From SMWD01 sp964629475 (GTDB lineage Bacteria; Pseudomonadota; Gammaproteobacteria; Steroidobacterales; GCA-2729495), in contig CAZVQW010000001.1 of the NCBI GenBank assembly GCA_964629475.1, positions 1 to 64,000 on the forward strand: 64,000 nt of DNA, in the 5' to 3' direction. Shown piece after piece: positions 39,569 to 49,022 of this stretch. The position numbers were made by a program, and so were the translations under genes. How positions within the stretch are numbered: the stretch's first letter is position 1; the number at the start of each line of letters is the position of its first letter. The notes under the pieces were generated by a model. The model was given only the letters and a program-made list of their open reading frames with translations, ran no database searches and was not told the origin of the DNA.

Positions 39569-41500
39569 ATGCCTGTTATTACGCTGCCCGACGGTAGTCA
39601 GCGACAATTCGACCAAGCGGTCTCCATCGCTGACATTGCTGCTGATATCGGCCCTGGCCTGGCCAAGGCCGCGCTGGCCGGGCGTGTCGACGGGCAACTC
39701 GTTGATACGGCACATGTCATCGATGCCGATGCCGGCGTTGCAATCGTTACCAGCAAGGATGCAGATGGCCTCGAAATTATTCGCCATTCGACGGCCCACC
39801 TTCTGGCGCAGGCCGTTCAGCAATTGTTCCCGCAGGCTCAGGTCACCATCGGCCCGGTCATCGAAAACGGATTCTTTTATGACTTTGCCTTTGAACGTGC
39901 ATTTACACCCGAAGATCTTGTCGCCATGGAGAAGAAAATGCAGGAACTGGTCGGTGCTGATCTGCCGGTGCAACGTGAAGTCATGCAGCGCGACGAGGCT
40001 GTCGAATATTTCAAGGGGCTCGGCGAACACTACAAGGCGGAGATCATTGCGGACATTCCGTCCGATGAATCGATCAGCCTGTACCGGCAGGGCGACTGGA
40101 TCGATCTGTGCCGCGGACCGCACGTACCGAGCACCCGGTTTCTCAAAGCATTCAAACTGACGAAAGTGGCCGGTGCCTACTGGCGCGGCGATTCGAACAA
40201 CGAGATGTTGCAGCGAATCTATGGTACGGCATGGCCGGACAAGAAGGCGCTGAAGCAATACCTGGTCCGGCTCGAGGAAGCCGAACGGCGCGATCATCGG
40301 CGCATCGGCAAGGATCTGGACCTGTTCAGCCTGCAGGAGGACGCCGGTGGCGGCCTCGTATTCTGGCACCCGAGAGGCTCTCGGATCAGGCGCGTCATGG
40401 AAGATTTCTGGCGCGATCAACACGTTGCGGCCGGCTACGAATTGCTGTTCACACCGCATATCGCGCTGCAGAGTCTGTGGGATACATCAGGACATACGGA
40501 CTTCTACCGCGAAGGCATGTATCGGCCTATGGAAGAGGACAGTCAGCTCTATCAGCTCAAGCCGATGAACTGTCCGTTCCATGTCCTGGTATACAAGAAT
40601 GCACTGCGCTCGCATCGTGACCTGCCGATGCGCTGGGCTGAATTGGGCACTGTCTATCGTCATGAGATGTCCGGAGCGTTACATGGCCTGATGCGGGTTC
40701 GCGGGTTTACACAGGACGATGCGCACATTTTCTGTCGCGAGGAACAGATCGCCGACGAAATCGTCGCCATCCTGGATCTGACGCTTGGTATGCTCAATGC
40801 GTTCGGCTTCGAGAAATTTACGATCGACCTGTCGACACGGCCGGAAAAAGCCGTCGGCTCCAAAGAGATCTGGGACAAGGCCACGGCTGCGTTACGCGCG
40901 GCGCTGGAGACGAAAGAGATCGAATATTCGGTCGATGAGGGCGGTGGTGCCTTCTACGGTCCGAAAATTGACGTCAAGATCCGCGATGCGATCGGGCGCG
41001 AGTGGCAATGTTCGACCATTCAACTCGACTTTAACCTGCCAGAGCGCTTCGATATGGAATATGTTGCCGAGGACGGCGCACGGCATCGGCCGATCATGAT
41101 TCACCGGGCATTGCTCGGTTCTCTGGAGCGTTTCTTCGGCATCCTGATCGAACATTTCGAGGGCAAATTCCCCGCGTGGCTGGCCCCGGTGCAGGCCGTA
41201 ATTCTGAATATTACGGATCGGCAGGACGATTATGCGCAGGAAATTGAGGAAACCCTGAAAAATCAGGGATTTCGCGTGGAATCGGACTTGAGAAACGAAA
41301 AAATCGGCTTTAAAATCCGCCAGCACACTTTACAACGGGTGCCGTATCTCCTGGTCGTTGGCGATCGGGAGGCGGAATCAAATACCGTGGCCGTGCGCAC
41401 GCGAGGTGGTGAAGACCTGGGCAGCCTGTCGATTGACGAGTTTGTCCGGTGTTTGAATGCCGATGTCGCGGGCCGCGGTCATACTACTTTGGAGGATTGA
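39569..41500 (+). CDS. thrS: Threonyl-tRNA synthetase
   Basis: A class II synthetase of 643 residues from the ATG at 39569, whose product begins PVITLPDGSQRQFDQAVS exactly as in E. coli; the frame is open from 39530 but the extra residues are not conserved. Domains in order: TGS (1-62), editing domain with HSTAHLLAQAVQQLFP (zinc histidines), catalytic core with KPMNCPFHVLVYK (zinc cysteine), RWAELGTVYRHEMSGALHG, and HRALLGSLERFFGILIEHFE, and the anticodon-binding domain from about 540. It opens the translation operon with infC three bases downstream. Confidence 0.98.
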   Translation: MPVITLPDGSQRQFDQAVSIADIAADIGPGLAKAALAGRVDGQLVDTAHVIDADAGVAIVTSKDADGLEIIRHSTAHLLAQAVQQLFPQAQVTIGPVIENGFFYDFAFERAFTPEDLVAMEKKMQELVGADLPVQREVMQRDEAVEYFKGLGEHYKAEIIADIPSDESISLYRQGDWIDLCRGPHVPSTRFLKAFKLTKVAGAYWRGDSNNEMLQRIYGTAWPDKKALKQYLVRLEEAERRDHRRIGKDLDLFSLQEDAGGGLVFWHPRGSRIRRVMEDFWRDQHVAAGYELLFTPHIALQSLWDTSGHTDFYREGMYRPMEEDSQLYQLKPMNCPFHVLVYKNALRSHRDLPMRWAELGTVYRHEMSGALHGLMRVRGFTQDDAHIFCREEQIADEIVAILDLTLGMLNAFGFEKFTIDLSTRPEKAVGSKEIWDKATAALRAALETKEIEYSVDEGGGAFYGPKIDVKIRDAIGREWQCSTIQLDFNLPERFDMEYVAEDGARHRPIMIHRALLGSLERFFGILIEHFEGKFPAWLAPVQAVILNITDRQDDYAQEIEETLKNQGFRVESDLRNEKIGFKIRQHTLQRVPYLLVVGDREAESNTVAVRTRGGEDLGSLSIDEFVRCLNADVAGRGHTTLED

Positions 41501-41503
41501 CGA

Positions 41504-42019
41504 ATCGCTAAAAAGCGGATTAGACGAAATCAGGAAATCGAAGCCACTCAGATTAGAGTGATTGATTCTGAGGGTGAACAGGCCGGCGTGATGGATCGCG
41601 ACAGCGCGATCGAGATGGCCAAGCAAAAAGATCTTGATCTGGTTGAGGTTGCGCCGATGGCGGACCCGCCAGTTTGCCGAATCATGGATTTTGGCAAATA
41701 CCTGTTTGAGCAGAAAAAGAAGTCTCAGGCCAGCAAAGTCAAACAACGACAGACTCAGTTGAAAGAGGTCAAGTTTCGTCCGGGAACCGAGATTGGCGAC
41801 TACAACGTCAAGATGAGGAATCTGGTTAAGTTTCTCGAGCAGGGCGACAAGACCAAGGTCACACTAAGGTTTCGTGGCCGGGAAATGGCGCATCAGGAGC
41901 TGGGTATGCAACTGCTGAAGCGCGTCGAGGCCGACCTCGAGGAACTCGGAACTGTAGAGCAGTTTCCGAAAATGGAAGGTCGTCAGCTGACCATGGTGCT
42001 GGCGCCGAAAAAACATTGA
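41504..42019 (+). CDS. infC: Translation initiation factor IF-3, ATC start codon
   Basis: IF-3 keeps the ribosomal subunits apart and proofreads initiation. The conserved body is clear: VDLVEV-type DLDLVEVAPMADPPVCRIMD, FGKYLFEQKKK, the linker with KFRPGTEIGDYNVKMRNLVK and FRGREMAHQELGMQLLKR. The first ATG-like start in frame (GTG at 41558) would cut off the conserved N-terminal residues. An ATC at 41504 continues in frame as AKKRIRRNQEIEATQIRV, and GGAGG lies eight bases before it, just inside the thrS end. Rare start codons (ATT, ATC) are a known feature of infC, used for autocontrol because IF-3 discriminates against them. Length is then 171 residues. Confidence 0.9.
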   Translation: MAKKRIRRNQEIEATQIRVIDSEGEQAGVMDRDSAIEMAKQKDLDLVEVAPMADPPVCRIMDFGKYLFEQKKKSQASKVKQRQTQLKEVKFRPGTEIGDYNVKMRNLVKFLEQGDKTKVTLRFRGREMAHQELGMQLLKRVEADLEELGTVEQFPKMEGRQLTMVLAPKKH

Positions 42020-42154
42020 ATTCAGTCGCGGTGACTATTTTTTCAGATCACCGGGGCGAATAAAAAAGTGAGTTGGAGGAATGGTTCCTCCCAACCCGCC
42101 TGCTTCGGCCGAAGATTGGCTTCGGTTCGGGTCAGGCTACAAATGGAGCATTAA
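42020..42154 (+). promoter_or_regulatory. infC-rpmI intergenic leader, candidate L20 autoregulatory RNA
   Basis: This 135-base spacer is rich in potential structure. GTTGGAGGAA (42072-42081) pairs with TTCCTCCCAAC (42085-42095) with one bulge, masking a GGAGGA. Downstream GCCTG (42099-42103) and CAGGC (42133-42137) could enclose CTTCGGCCGAAG. In E. coli ribosomal protein L20 represses rpmI-rplT by binding a structured leader at this very place. The role here is inferred from position and structure; I have not modelled a pseudoknot. Confidence 0.45.
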
Positions 42155-42352
42155 ATGCCGAAGTTAAAAACCAACCGCGGTGCCGCGAAGCGTTTTCGTG
42201 TCACTGGAAAGGGCAAGTTTAAACGTGCCCAGTCCCACCGTCGTCATATCCTGACCAAGAAAACCTCGAAGCGGAAACGTCATCTCCGTGCGGACGCGCA
42301 TATCTGCGACGCCGACATGGCTGCAGTCAAGAAGCTTCTGCCGTACGCCTGA
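42155..42352 (+). CDS. rpmI: 50S ribosomal protein L35
   Basis: A 65-residue, strongly basic protein with the L35 pattern PKLKTNRGAAKRFRVTGKGK, KRAQSHRRHILTKKTSKRKR and HLRADAHICDADMAAVKKLL. Length is standard. TGGAGCA precedes the ATG at suitable spacing. It lies between infC and rplT as in all gammaproteobacteria. Confidence 0.98.
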   Translation: MPKLKTNRGAAKRFRVTGKGKFKRAQSHRRHILTKKTSKRKRHLRADAHICDADMAAVKKLLPYA

Positions 42353-42399
42353 TTCGATTCAGCAGCGGTATTTACGTTTAAAAATTCCAGGAGAGAGAT

Positions 42400-42765
42400 A
42401 TGGCCAGGGTTAAAAGAGGCGTCGTCGCGAAGGCGCGCCACAAGAAAGTCCTTAACAAGGCAAAAGGTTATTACGGTGCGCGGAGCAAAGTTTATCGCGT
42501 TGCCAAGCAGGCGGTCATCAAGGCCGGGCAATATGCATACCGGGACCGGCGTGCTCGCAAGCGTGAATTTCGTGCGCTGTGGATCACGCGGATCAATGCA
42601 GCGGCGCGTACCAACGGATTGTCTTACAGCCGTTTCATGAACGGACTGTCCAAGGCTGGCGTCGAGGTTGACCGTAAAATGCTGGCCGATTTGGCCGTGC
42701 ATGATGCAGCCGCATTCACTGCGCTTGCCGAGCAGGCAAAAGCAGAACTTGCCAAGACCCAGTAG
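42400..42765 (+). CDS. rplT: 50S ribosomal protein L20
   Basis: A 121-residue basic protein required early in 50S assembly. ARVKRGVVAKARHKKVLNKA is the N-terminal signature, followed by GYYGARSKVYRVAKQAVIKA, YRDRRARKREFRALWITRIN and the C-terminal globular part AARTNGLSYSRFMNGLSKAG. GGAGAGAGAT precedes the ATG. It may repress its own operon through the leader upstream of rpmI. Confidence 0.98.
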   Translation: MARVKRGVVAKARHKKVLNKAKGYYGARSKVYRVAKQAVIKAGQYAYRDRRARKREFRALWITRINAAARTNGLSYSRFMNGLSKAGVEVDRKMLADLAVHDAAAFTALAEQAKAELAKTQ

Positions 42766-42835
42766 CCCGCGACCGGGTACTGTACCGGACCATGAATCCC
42801 GTTTGGGATCCTGATCGCTGAAGCGAATTGAATCG

Positions 42836-43819
42836 ATGCTCGATGTTGAAGAACTGATCGGCCGTGCCTGCACCGAAATCGATGCATGTCGGGATTTGCC
42901 GGGACTTGACGATATCAGGGTCCGGTTTCTCGGTAAGAAAGGCGAACTGACGACGCAGCTCAAGCAGCTTGGTTCGTTGTCGGCCGCTGAGCGTCCGGCG
43001 GCCGGGCAGGCAATCAACCAGGCCAAACAAACGGTACAGACTGCTTTGCAGGCGCGCCGTGACGTGCTCGATGGAGAAAAACTGGCTCAGGAACTGGCAG
43101 CCGGCGCCGTCGATGTGACGCTGGCCGGTCGGGGACAGGGTGTCGGTGGCCTGCATCCGGTGACGCGCACCCAGGAGCGCATCGAGGGGATTTTTCGTGC
43201 AGCCGGCTTCAGTGTTCGCACCGGGCCTGAGATCGAAGACGAAGAACACAATTTTACGGCACTGAATATTCCGGAAAATCATCCCGCTCGTGCAATGCAC
43301 GACACGTTCTATTTCTCGACCGGCAAGTTGTTGCGCACGCATACGTCGCCGGTACAGATTCGCGAGATGATGAATCACGGCGCACCAATCAGGCTGATTG
43401 CACCGGGCCGTGTCTATCGCTGCGATTCGGATCAGACGCATACGCCGATGTTTCACCAGGTCGAGGGATTGGTTGTCGATCGTGGTGTCAGTTTTGCGCA
43501 TCTCAAGGCCGTGCTGCACGAGTTCGTCGAGCGTTTCTTCGAGCGCGAAGCAGAACTCCGTTTTCGGCCGTCCTATTTTCCGTTCACCGAACCGTCTGCC
43601 GAGGTCGATGTGCTGTCCGAATCGGGCCGCTGGCTCGAGATTCTCGGCTGCGGCATGGTGCATCCGAATGTATTGAGCAATGTCGGTATCGACCCGGAAG
43701 AATTTACCGGTTACGCATTTGGTGTCGGTGTCGAGCGCCTGGCGATGCTTCGCTACGGCGTCGACGATTTGCGCCTGTTCTTCGATAATGATCTGCAGTT
43801 CCTGCAGCAGTTCAGGTAG
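42836..43819 (+). CDS. pheS: Phenylalanyl-tRNA synthetase alpha subunit
   Basis: The catalytic chain of the alpha2beta2 enzyme, 327 residues as in E. coli. It has the N-terminal coiled coil (residues 1-85), then HPVTRTQERIEGIFRAAGF, motif 1 around GPEIEDEEHNFTALNIPENH, motif 2 RVYRCDSDQTHTPMFHQVEG, the substrate pocket FRPSYFPFTEPSAEVDV and motif 3 GFGVGVERLAM-type YAFGVGVERLAMLRYGVDD. The phenylalanine-binding alanine region is normal. It follows rplT after 70 bp and precedes pheT by 12 bp. Confidence 0.98.
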   Translation: MLDVEELIGRACTEIDACRDLPGLDDIRVRFLGKKGELTTQLKQLGSLSAAERPAAGQAINQAKQTVQTALQARRDVLDGEKLAQELAAGAVDVTLAGRGQGVGGLHPVTRTQERIEGIFRAAGFSVRTGPEIEDEEHNFTALNIPENHPARAMHDTFYFSTGKLLRTHTSPVQIREMMNHGAPIRLIAPGRVYRCDSDQTHTPMFHQVEGLVVDRGVSFAHLKAVLHEFVERFFEREAELRFRPSYFPFTEPSAEVDVLSESGRWLEILGCGMVHPNVLSNVGIDPEEFTGYAFGVGVERLAMLRYGVDDLRLFFDNDLQFLQQFR

Positions 43820-43831
43820 GCGGGCCAGGCG

Positions 43832-46210
43832 ATGAAAATCAGCGAAACATGGCTCCGCGAATGGGTTGATCCGGACCTAGATTCGGCCGCATTGGCGCAC
43901 CGGCTGACGATGCTCGGACTCGAGGTCGACAGCGTGGCGCCGGTTGCCCCGCCGCTCGACAGCGTTGTCGTAGGCAAGGTTCTCGACGTCGTCCAACATC
44001 CCAATGCCGACCGCTTGTCTGTATGTAGCGTCGATGTCGGACAGGCCGAGTCACTGTCGATTGTTTGTGGAGCACCCAATGTGTGTGCCGGAGAATATTA
44101 TCCGGCAGCATTGATCGGCGCCGTGTTGCCAGGTGGCCTGAAAATTAAGCGCAGCAAGCTGCGCGGTGAAGTATCCGAAGGGATGCTGTGCTCGGGTGTC
44201 GAACTGGGTATTGCCGAAACTGCAGAAGGCATTCTGCCGCTCGGTGATGTGGCAGCGCCCGGCACGCCGATTACCAGCGCATTGAATCTGGAAGACCGTG
44301 TCATCGATATCGATCTGACACCGAATCGGGCCGATTGTTTTAGTGTGCTCGGCATTGCACGGGATGTTGCCGCGAGTGAGCGAATTGCGTTCACGGAGCC
44401 GGAAGTTCCTGTGGTCATGCCCGTAAGCGATGCAGCGTTCCCGGTCGAGTTACGCCCGGCAACAGGCTGTGCGCGTTTCTGTGGGCGTGTGATCGACGGC
44501 ATCGACCCGCAGGCCGAGACACCAATGTGGTTGCGCGAGCGCCTCCGGCGTAGCGGGATACGCGCAATCTCGCCGGTCGTCGACGTGACAAATTATGTCC
44601 TGCTCGAACTGGGGCAACCGATGCATGGCTACGATCTGGGCAAATTGTCCGGAGGGATTGTGGCACGCCGTGCCGAGGCCGGGGAGATGCTGGTCACGCT
44701 CGACGGGCAGGAGACGGCACTCGATCCGGATGTCCTCGTCATCGCCGATGCCAATGGCCCCGTATCGATTGCCGGAATTATGGGTGGCGAGAACACGGCC
44801 GTCGATGAGCAGACGACCGCGGTCTTTCTCGAATCAGCATTTTTCGATCGTGATGTCATTGCCGGACGCGCGCGGCGATTCGGATTGCATACTGATGCAT
44901 CGGTACGCTTCGAACGCGGTGTCGATCCGCAGAACCAGGCGCGGGCGATAGAGCGGGCGACCGCCCTGTTGCTGGATATCGCCGGTGGTAAGCCCGGGCC
45001 GCTCATCGACGAGAGTCTTGTGGATGAAATACCGGTGCGCGCCCCGGTGGTGCTGCGCCGCCAGCGGCTGGCCGACGTGCTCGGCGTCGACATCGACGCG
45101 GCTGAAGTTCGTGAACTGCTCACAGGACTCCAGCTGGAGGTTACGGATATACCGGATGGCTGGTCCGTAGTAGCGCCATCAGCGCGGTTCGATATTGAGA
45201 TCGAAGCCGACCTGATCGAGGAAGTCGTTCGGCTGTATGGCTATGACCGGATTCCTTCGATCCCCGGTATGATGCCCGCGACATTGGGTTCGGTAACCGA
45301 GTCTGCGGTGCCATTGGAGCGTTTGCGGGCGTCGCTGGTGGCACGCGGCTACCAGGAGGCAATCACGTACAGTTTTGTCGATCCGAAACTCGACGCGGCA
45401 TTTACAGCCGGTACCGAGGGGTTGGCACTCAGTAACCCGATATCGTCCGAATTGTCTGTCATGCGACAATCGCTTTGGCCGGGCCTGATCAGTGCGTTAA
45501 AACGCAATCTGAGTCGTCAGCATAATCGCATTCGACTATTCGAGTCAGGTGTCAGGTTTAGGTTGCAAGATAATGAAATAAAAGAAGAAAATGTTATATC
45601 AGGAGTTGCATGTGGGGCTGCGTTACCCGAGCAATGGGGTGACCCGTCACGAGCCGCAGATCTGTTTGACATAAAGGCAGATCTGCAAGGATTGTTTTCC
45701 CTGGCCGGCACCGCTCAAGAATTTAAATTCGATGCCGCTTTACACTCTTCGTTACGGCCCGGTCGCTCGGCGCAGATAAGCCGGGACGGGGTGAACATCG
45801 GCTGGGTTGGTGAATTGCACCCGGCCCTGGTCAAAGGCCTTGATCTGGCGACCGCACCGATCCTGTTTGAATTGGCTCTGAAGCCAATGGTAGCGGTGAA
45901 ATTGGCTGCTTTTACACCGATTTCAAAGTTCCCGGCCGTACGGCGTGACATTGCGGCGATCATTGCCAATGAGATTCCTGTCCATGACATCGAGCAGGCC
46001 GCGCGGGAAGCTGCAGGAGCGACCTGTCGTGATACGGTTGTATTTGATATTTACGTCGGTAAAAACATAGAGACAGGTTCTAAGAGTGTGGCTTTAGGCT
46101 TGATTTTACAGGAGACTTCCCGCACCCTTACAGAGACCGACGTGGATGAAATCATGCATGCGGTGATAGATCGCCTGAACCGCGACTTCAACGCCACTAT
46201 AAGAGAATAA
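43832..46210 (+). CDS. pheT: Phenylalanyl-tRNA synthetase beta subunit
   Basis: A 792-residue multidomain chain. Order: N-terminal B1 with the EMAP-type tRNA-binding domain (residues 40-150, GKVLDVVQHPNADRLSVCSV), B3/B4 editing region (200-400, with RAIEATN-like ISPVVDVTNYVLLELGQPMH), B5 (405-475), the catalytic-like core from 480 (SFVDPKLDAAFTAGTEGLAL) and the C-terminal ferredoxin-fold anticodon-binding domain (SKFPAVRRDIAAIIANEIPV). Complete. Codons around 45540-45610 are unusually AT-rich compared with the rest of the gene. ihfA follows in six bases. Confidence 0.98.
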   Translation: MKISETWLREWVDPDLDSAALAHRLTMLGLEVDSVAPVAPPLDSVVVGKVLDVVQHPNADRLSVCSVDVGQAESLSIVCGAPNVCAGEYYPAALIGAVLPGGLKIKRSKLRGEVSEGMLCSGVELGIAETAEGILPLGDVAAPGTPITSALNLEDRVIDIDLTPNRADCFSVLGIARDVAASERIAFTEPEVPVVMPVSDAAFPVELRPATGCARFCGRVIDGIDPQAETPMWLRERLRRSGIRAISPVVDVTNYVLLELGQPMHGYDLGKLSGGIVARRAEAGEMLVTLDGQETALDPDVLVIADANGPVSIAGIMGGENTAVDEQTTAVFLESAFFDRDVIAGRARRFGLHTDASVRFERGVDPQNQARAIERATALLLDIAGGKPGPLIDESLVDEIPVRAPVVLRRQRLADVLGVDIDAAEVRELLTGLQLEVTDIPDGWSVVAPSARFDIEIEADLIEEVVRLYGYDRIPSIPGMMPATLGSVTESAVPLERLRASLVARGYQEAITYSFVDPKLDAAFTAGTEGLALSNPISSELSVMRQSLWPGLISALKRNLSRQHNRIRLFESGVRFRLQDNEIKEENVISGVACGAALPEQWGDPSRAADLFDIKADLQGLFSLAGTAQEFKFDAALHSSLRPGRSAQISRDGVNIGWVGELHPALVKGLDLATAPILFELALKPMVAVKLAAFTPISKFPAVRRDIAAIIANEIPVHDIEQAAREAAGATCRDTVVFDIYVGKNIETGSKSVALGLILQETSRTLTETDVDEIMHAVIDRLNRDFNATIRE

Positions 46211-46216
46211 GGAAAG

Positions 46217-46516
46217 ATGGCCCTTACAAAAGCGGATATGGCGGAGTCTTTGTTCAACGAACTTGGTTTGAACAAGAGAGAAGCACGCGAGCTCGTAGAT
46301 GTGTTGTTTGAAGACCTTCGTGCGGCGCTCGTTAGTGGGGAACAAGTCAAGTTGTCCGGTTTCGGCAATTTTGATTTGCGGGATAAAAATCAACGGCCGG
46401 GTCGTAACCCGAAAACGGGTGAAGAAATTCCAATTACTGCACGACGTGTGGTGACGTTTCGACCAGGTCAAAAACTAAAGGCCCGAGTGGAATCCTATGC
46501 TGGAACCGGGGAATAA
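46217..46516 (+). CDS. ihfA: Integration host factor subunit alpha
   Basis: The alpha chain of IHF, 99 residues. ALTKADMAESLFNELGLNKR, the dimer helices REARELVDVLFEDLRAALVS, then VKLSGFGNFDLRDKNQRPGR and the arm with RNPKTGEEIPITARRVVTFR. It follows pheT as in E. coli and overlaps the next gene (merR-like) by 20 bases. AAGGAAAG precedes the ATG. Confidence 0.98.
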   Translation: MALTKADMAESLFNELGLNKREARELVDVLFEDLRAALVSGEQVKLSGFGNFDLRDKNQRPGRNPKTGEEIPITARRVVTFRPGQKLKARVESYAGTGE

Positions 46517-46853
46517 CGACGAATTACCTCCCATTCCGGGGAAACGCTATTTCACAATTGGTGAAGTCAGCGATCTCTGTGCTGTAAAGCCTCATGTATT
46601 GAGGTATTGGGAACAGGAGTTTCCGCAGCTCAAGCCGGTCAAACGGCGTGGAAACCGACGCTATTACCAGCGTCAGGATGTGATCATCATCCGTCAGATA
46701 CGCAGCCTGTTGTACGACGACGGGTTTACGATTGGTGGTGCTCGCCAGAAATTGACCGGCGAGGAGTCCAAGACCGACCTGTCGCACAGTCAGCAGGTCA
46801 TCAAGCAAATGCGCAAGGAACTCGAGGAAGTTCTGAAGCTTTTGAGACGTTAG
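46497..46853 (+). CDS. MerR family transcriptional regulator
   Basis: A 118-residue regulator with the MerR winged-helix domain at its N-terminal half: KRYFTIGEVSDLCAVKPHVL, RYWEQEFPQLKPVKRRGNRR, YYQRQDVIIIRQIRSLLYDD and GFTIGGARQKL. A short dimerisation coiled coil (QQVIKQMRKELEEVLKLLRR) ends it, and there is no effector-binding domain. This small MerR-like protein regularly lies directly after ihfA in gammaproteobacteria. Target genes are unknown. Its start overlaps the ihfA coding end. Confidence 0.93.
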   Translation: MLEPGNNDELPPIPGKRYFTIGEVSDLCAVKPHVLRYWEQEFPQLKPVKRRGNRRYYQRQDVIIIRQIRSLLYDDGFTIGGARQKLTGEESKTDLSHSQQVIKQMRKELEEVLKLLRR

Positions 46854-46963
46854 CCCGCCTCTGGGTTATCGGTTATCATGCGCGACACCGGCATGAGTTG
46901 ACTCCTAATTGATATTTAGTGCCGGCGGCTGGCTTAACAGCGGCTATTTCACCAGTAACGAAT

Positions 46964-47040
<77 letters not shown>

Positions 47041-47056
47041 TCGTTACATTTTTAGA

Positions 47057-48823
47057 TCATACCGTCCCGGGTTGATCGGCAGGCGCATCTGAATAGTGGT
47101 GAACGTCGCGTTGCGGGAACGGTATGGAGATGCCTTCCTCGTCGAAACGGATCTTGACGGTACGCATTAGATCCCAATACACATCCCAGTAATCGTCGGT
47201 CTTGACCCATGGCCGTACGACGAAGTTGACTGATGAGTCCGCCAGTTCGTGCAGGTGAATTTGCGCTTCCGGGTCATCGAGAATTTTTTCGTTGGCCTTG
47301 ATGATCTCGTGCAGAACCTTTTCGACCTTTGGAATTTCGTCGCTGTAGGAAACACCGAAGACGAGGTCCACGCGGCGCACTCTCTGGCCCGTAATGTTTT
47401 TGATGATGCCTTGCCAGATCATATTGTTCGGTACGACGACCGTTTGGTTATCGATGGTCAATATCGTCGTATTGACGAGACTCATAGAACTGACCTTGCC
47501 CATTACGCCTCCGGCTTCGATGAAGTCGTTGACGTCAAATGGCCGATAGAACAGGATCATCATGCCCGAGGCAAAGTTCGACAGCGTGTCCTGTAGCGCG
47601 AAACCAATAACGAATCCGGCGATACCGAGACCGGCAAGCAGTGGTCCGAGCGAAATACCAATTTGTGACAACGCTATTAATATGCCAATAATGAGTACGG
47701 TGTTACCTGCTATCGAGACGACCATATTTTCCAGGAGCTTTGACATCTGGACATGAACCGACGACAGGCCACGTTTTACCAGCTTCTCGACGATATTGGC
47801 TATCTTGCGTGCCACGAAAATAATTACGAAGAACAGCAAAAGATTGAAGAGTAGGCCTGACCCATGATCGGCGATGGAATCGATAGTGTTTTGCCATGCT
47901 TTAGACAGCAGTTTGCCGATCACGTCGAAATTGAATACGTCCGTCGTAATTTCGCCTGTCGATGCCAGGATTTGTGCCTGATACTCGGCAGTGTCCATGC
48001 CCAGTTTGTCCATGCGCCTGGCAATTCGATCCAGCTCGGAGGCCGTAGACTTGAGACGCTTCTGCGCGCCAGTGACGAGAGCCTTGAGTTCGGCATCTTC
48101 CGGTGAGACAGCCAGTGAAGCGCTCAGAGCGGTAATGTCGCGTAACGTCATCTCGAGGAAAATCGAAGTATTTATGGCGCGGTCGCTGAGTCCTGTGCGG
48201 AGCAGTTTCTCGGATTCGGTTACATCGAGATTGAATCGCCGTGAAACCTCAATGCTGGACGTGAATACTTCGTAGACTCGATCAATGACGTCGAGTCCTG
48301 CGAAGACTTTTGTATATGCTGCCGCCTGCTCGGCGGCCGATAAATCCCCTGCCGGCAGTTTGGCCGATTTTCTTGTGCGTTCGATGGTCGTGACAGCGAT
48401 ATCCAACTGACTGACCAGCGCTTCGATGACATCGGCGGTATAGGCTGATACATCGAACCCGTCCTCTTCCCGGGTAACGGTGCCGTTGGCAAATGCCAGG
48501 GCATCCTCGAGCAGGCCCAGCCAAGCCAGGTCCAGGCGAATATCCAGAACCTCGAATGCCGGGTTTGACTCATCCAGCACACGTTTTTCAAGATCGGCAA
48601 TGATTGCCTTTTGCTCCGAAATTGCGTCGCGCAACGCATCCAGTTCGGCAATAAGATCCTCAGTGAGTGGTTTTGGTTCAGCCGGCACCTCCGATGAGGT
48701 TTCGGTTGGCGTCTCAACCTCTTGTGCCATAGCCGGGATAGATGCAGCGAATGCCAAAGCACACAGCAAGATCAGGAGACAGCGTTGAAGGCTGCTGAGC
48801 AGGCGTTGATTAATATTAATCAT
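47057..48823 (-). CDS. MscS-family mechanosensitive channel with long N-terminal region
   Basis: A protein of about 588 residues. It has a signal peptide (LILLCALAFAASIPAMAQ), a long helical periplasmic region (about 35-320) with coiled-coil character, then transmembrane helices (LLFNLLLFFVIIFVARKIAN, VLIIGILIALSQIGISLGPL) and the pore helix GIAGFVIGFALQDTLSNFAS rich in Gly and Ala, the hallmark of MscS. The cytoplasmic beta domain follows (FYRPFDVNDFIEAGGVMGKV, NMIWQGIIKNITGQ). It resembles the medium-size MscK/YbdG-like channels rather than E. coli MscS (286 aa). It ends close to tRNA-Pro and is divergent from the TRL-like pair. The start is the ATG at 48823; a TTG three bases upstream is possible. 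Confidence 0.9.
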   Translation of the reverse strand: MININQRLLSSLQRCLLILLCALAFAASIPAMAQEVETPTETSSEVPAEPKPLTEDLIAELDALRDAISEQKAIIADLEKRVLDESNPAFEVLDIRLDLAWLGLLEDALAFANGTVTREEDGFDVSAYTADVIEALVSQLDIAVTTIERTRKSAKLPAGDLSAAEQAAAYTKVFAGLDVIDRVYEVFTSSIEVSRRFNLDVTESEKLLRTGLSDRAINTSIFLEMTLRDITALSASLAVSPEDAELKALVTGAQKRLKSTASELDRIARRMDKLGMDTAEYQAQILASTGEITTDVFNFDVIGKLLSKAWQNTIDSIADHGSGLLFNLLLFFVIIFVARKIANIVEKLVKRGLSSVHVQMSKLLENMVVSIAGNTVLIIGILIALSQIGISLGPLLAGLGIAGFVIGFALQDTLSNFASGMMILFYRPFDVNDFIEAGGVMGKVSSMSLVNTTILTIDNQTVVVPNNMIWQGIIKNITGQRVRRVDLVFGVSYSDEIPKVEKVLHEIIKANEKILDDPEAQIHLHELADSSVNFVVRPWVKTDDYWDVYWDLMRTVKIRFDEEGISIPFPQRDVHHYSDAPADQPGTV

Positions 48824-49022
48824 CAATTGTTTTTATTATTTGTAGCAGGATCTGACAAGGACAAGCATTATCTTGCCGAAGGCCCGATTCGAGTGCAACC
48901 GGGTTAATCCGTTCATCGTAGCCTCGAAGTCTGGCTGGATTCTGATATATTCGGACCACGAGAAGGGGCCGGGTATTTTGCTGCGGTCGTAATGCTGTTT
49001 ATAGCTCAAACAAGGAAGATGC

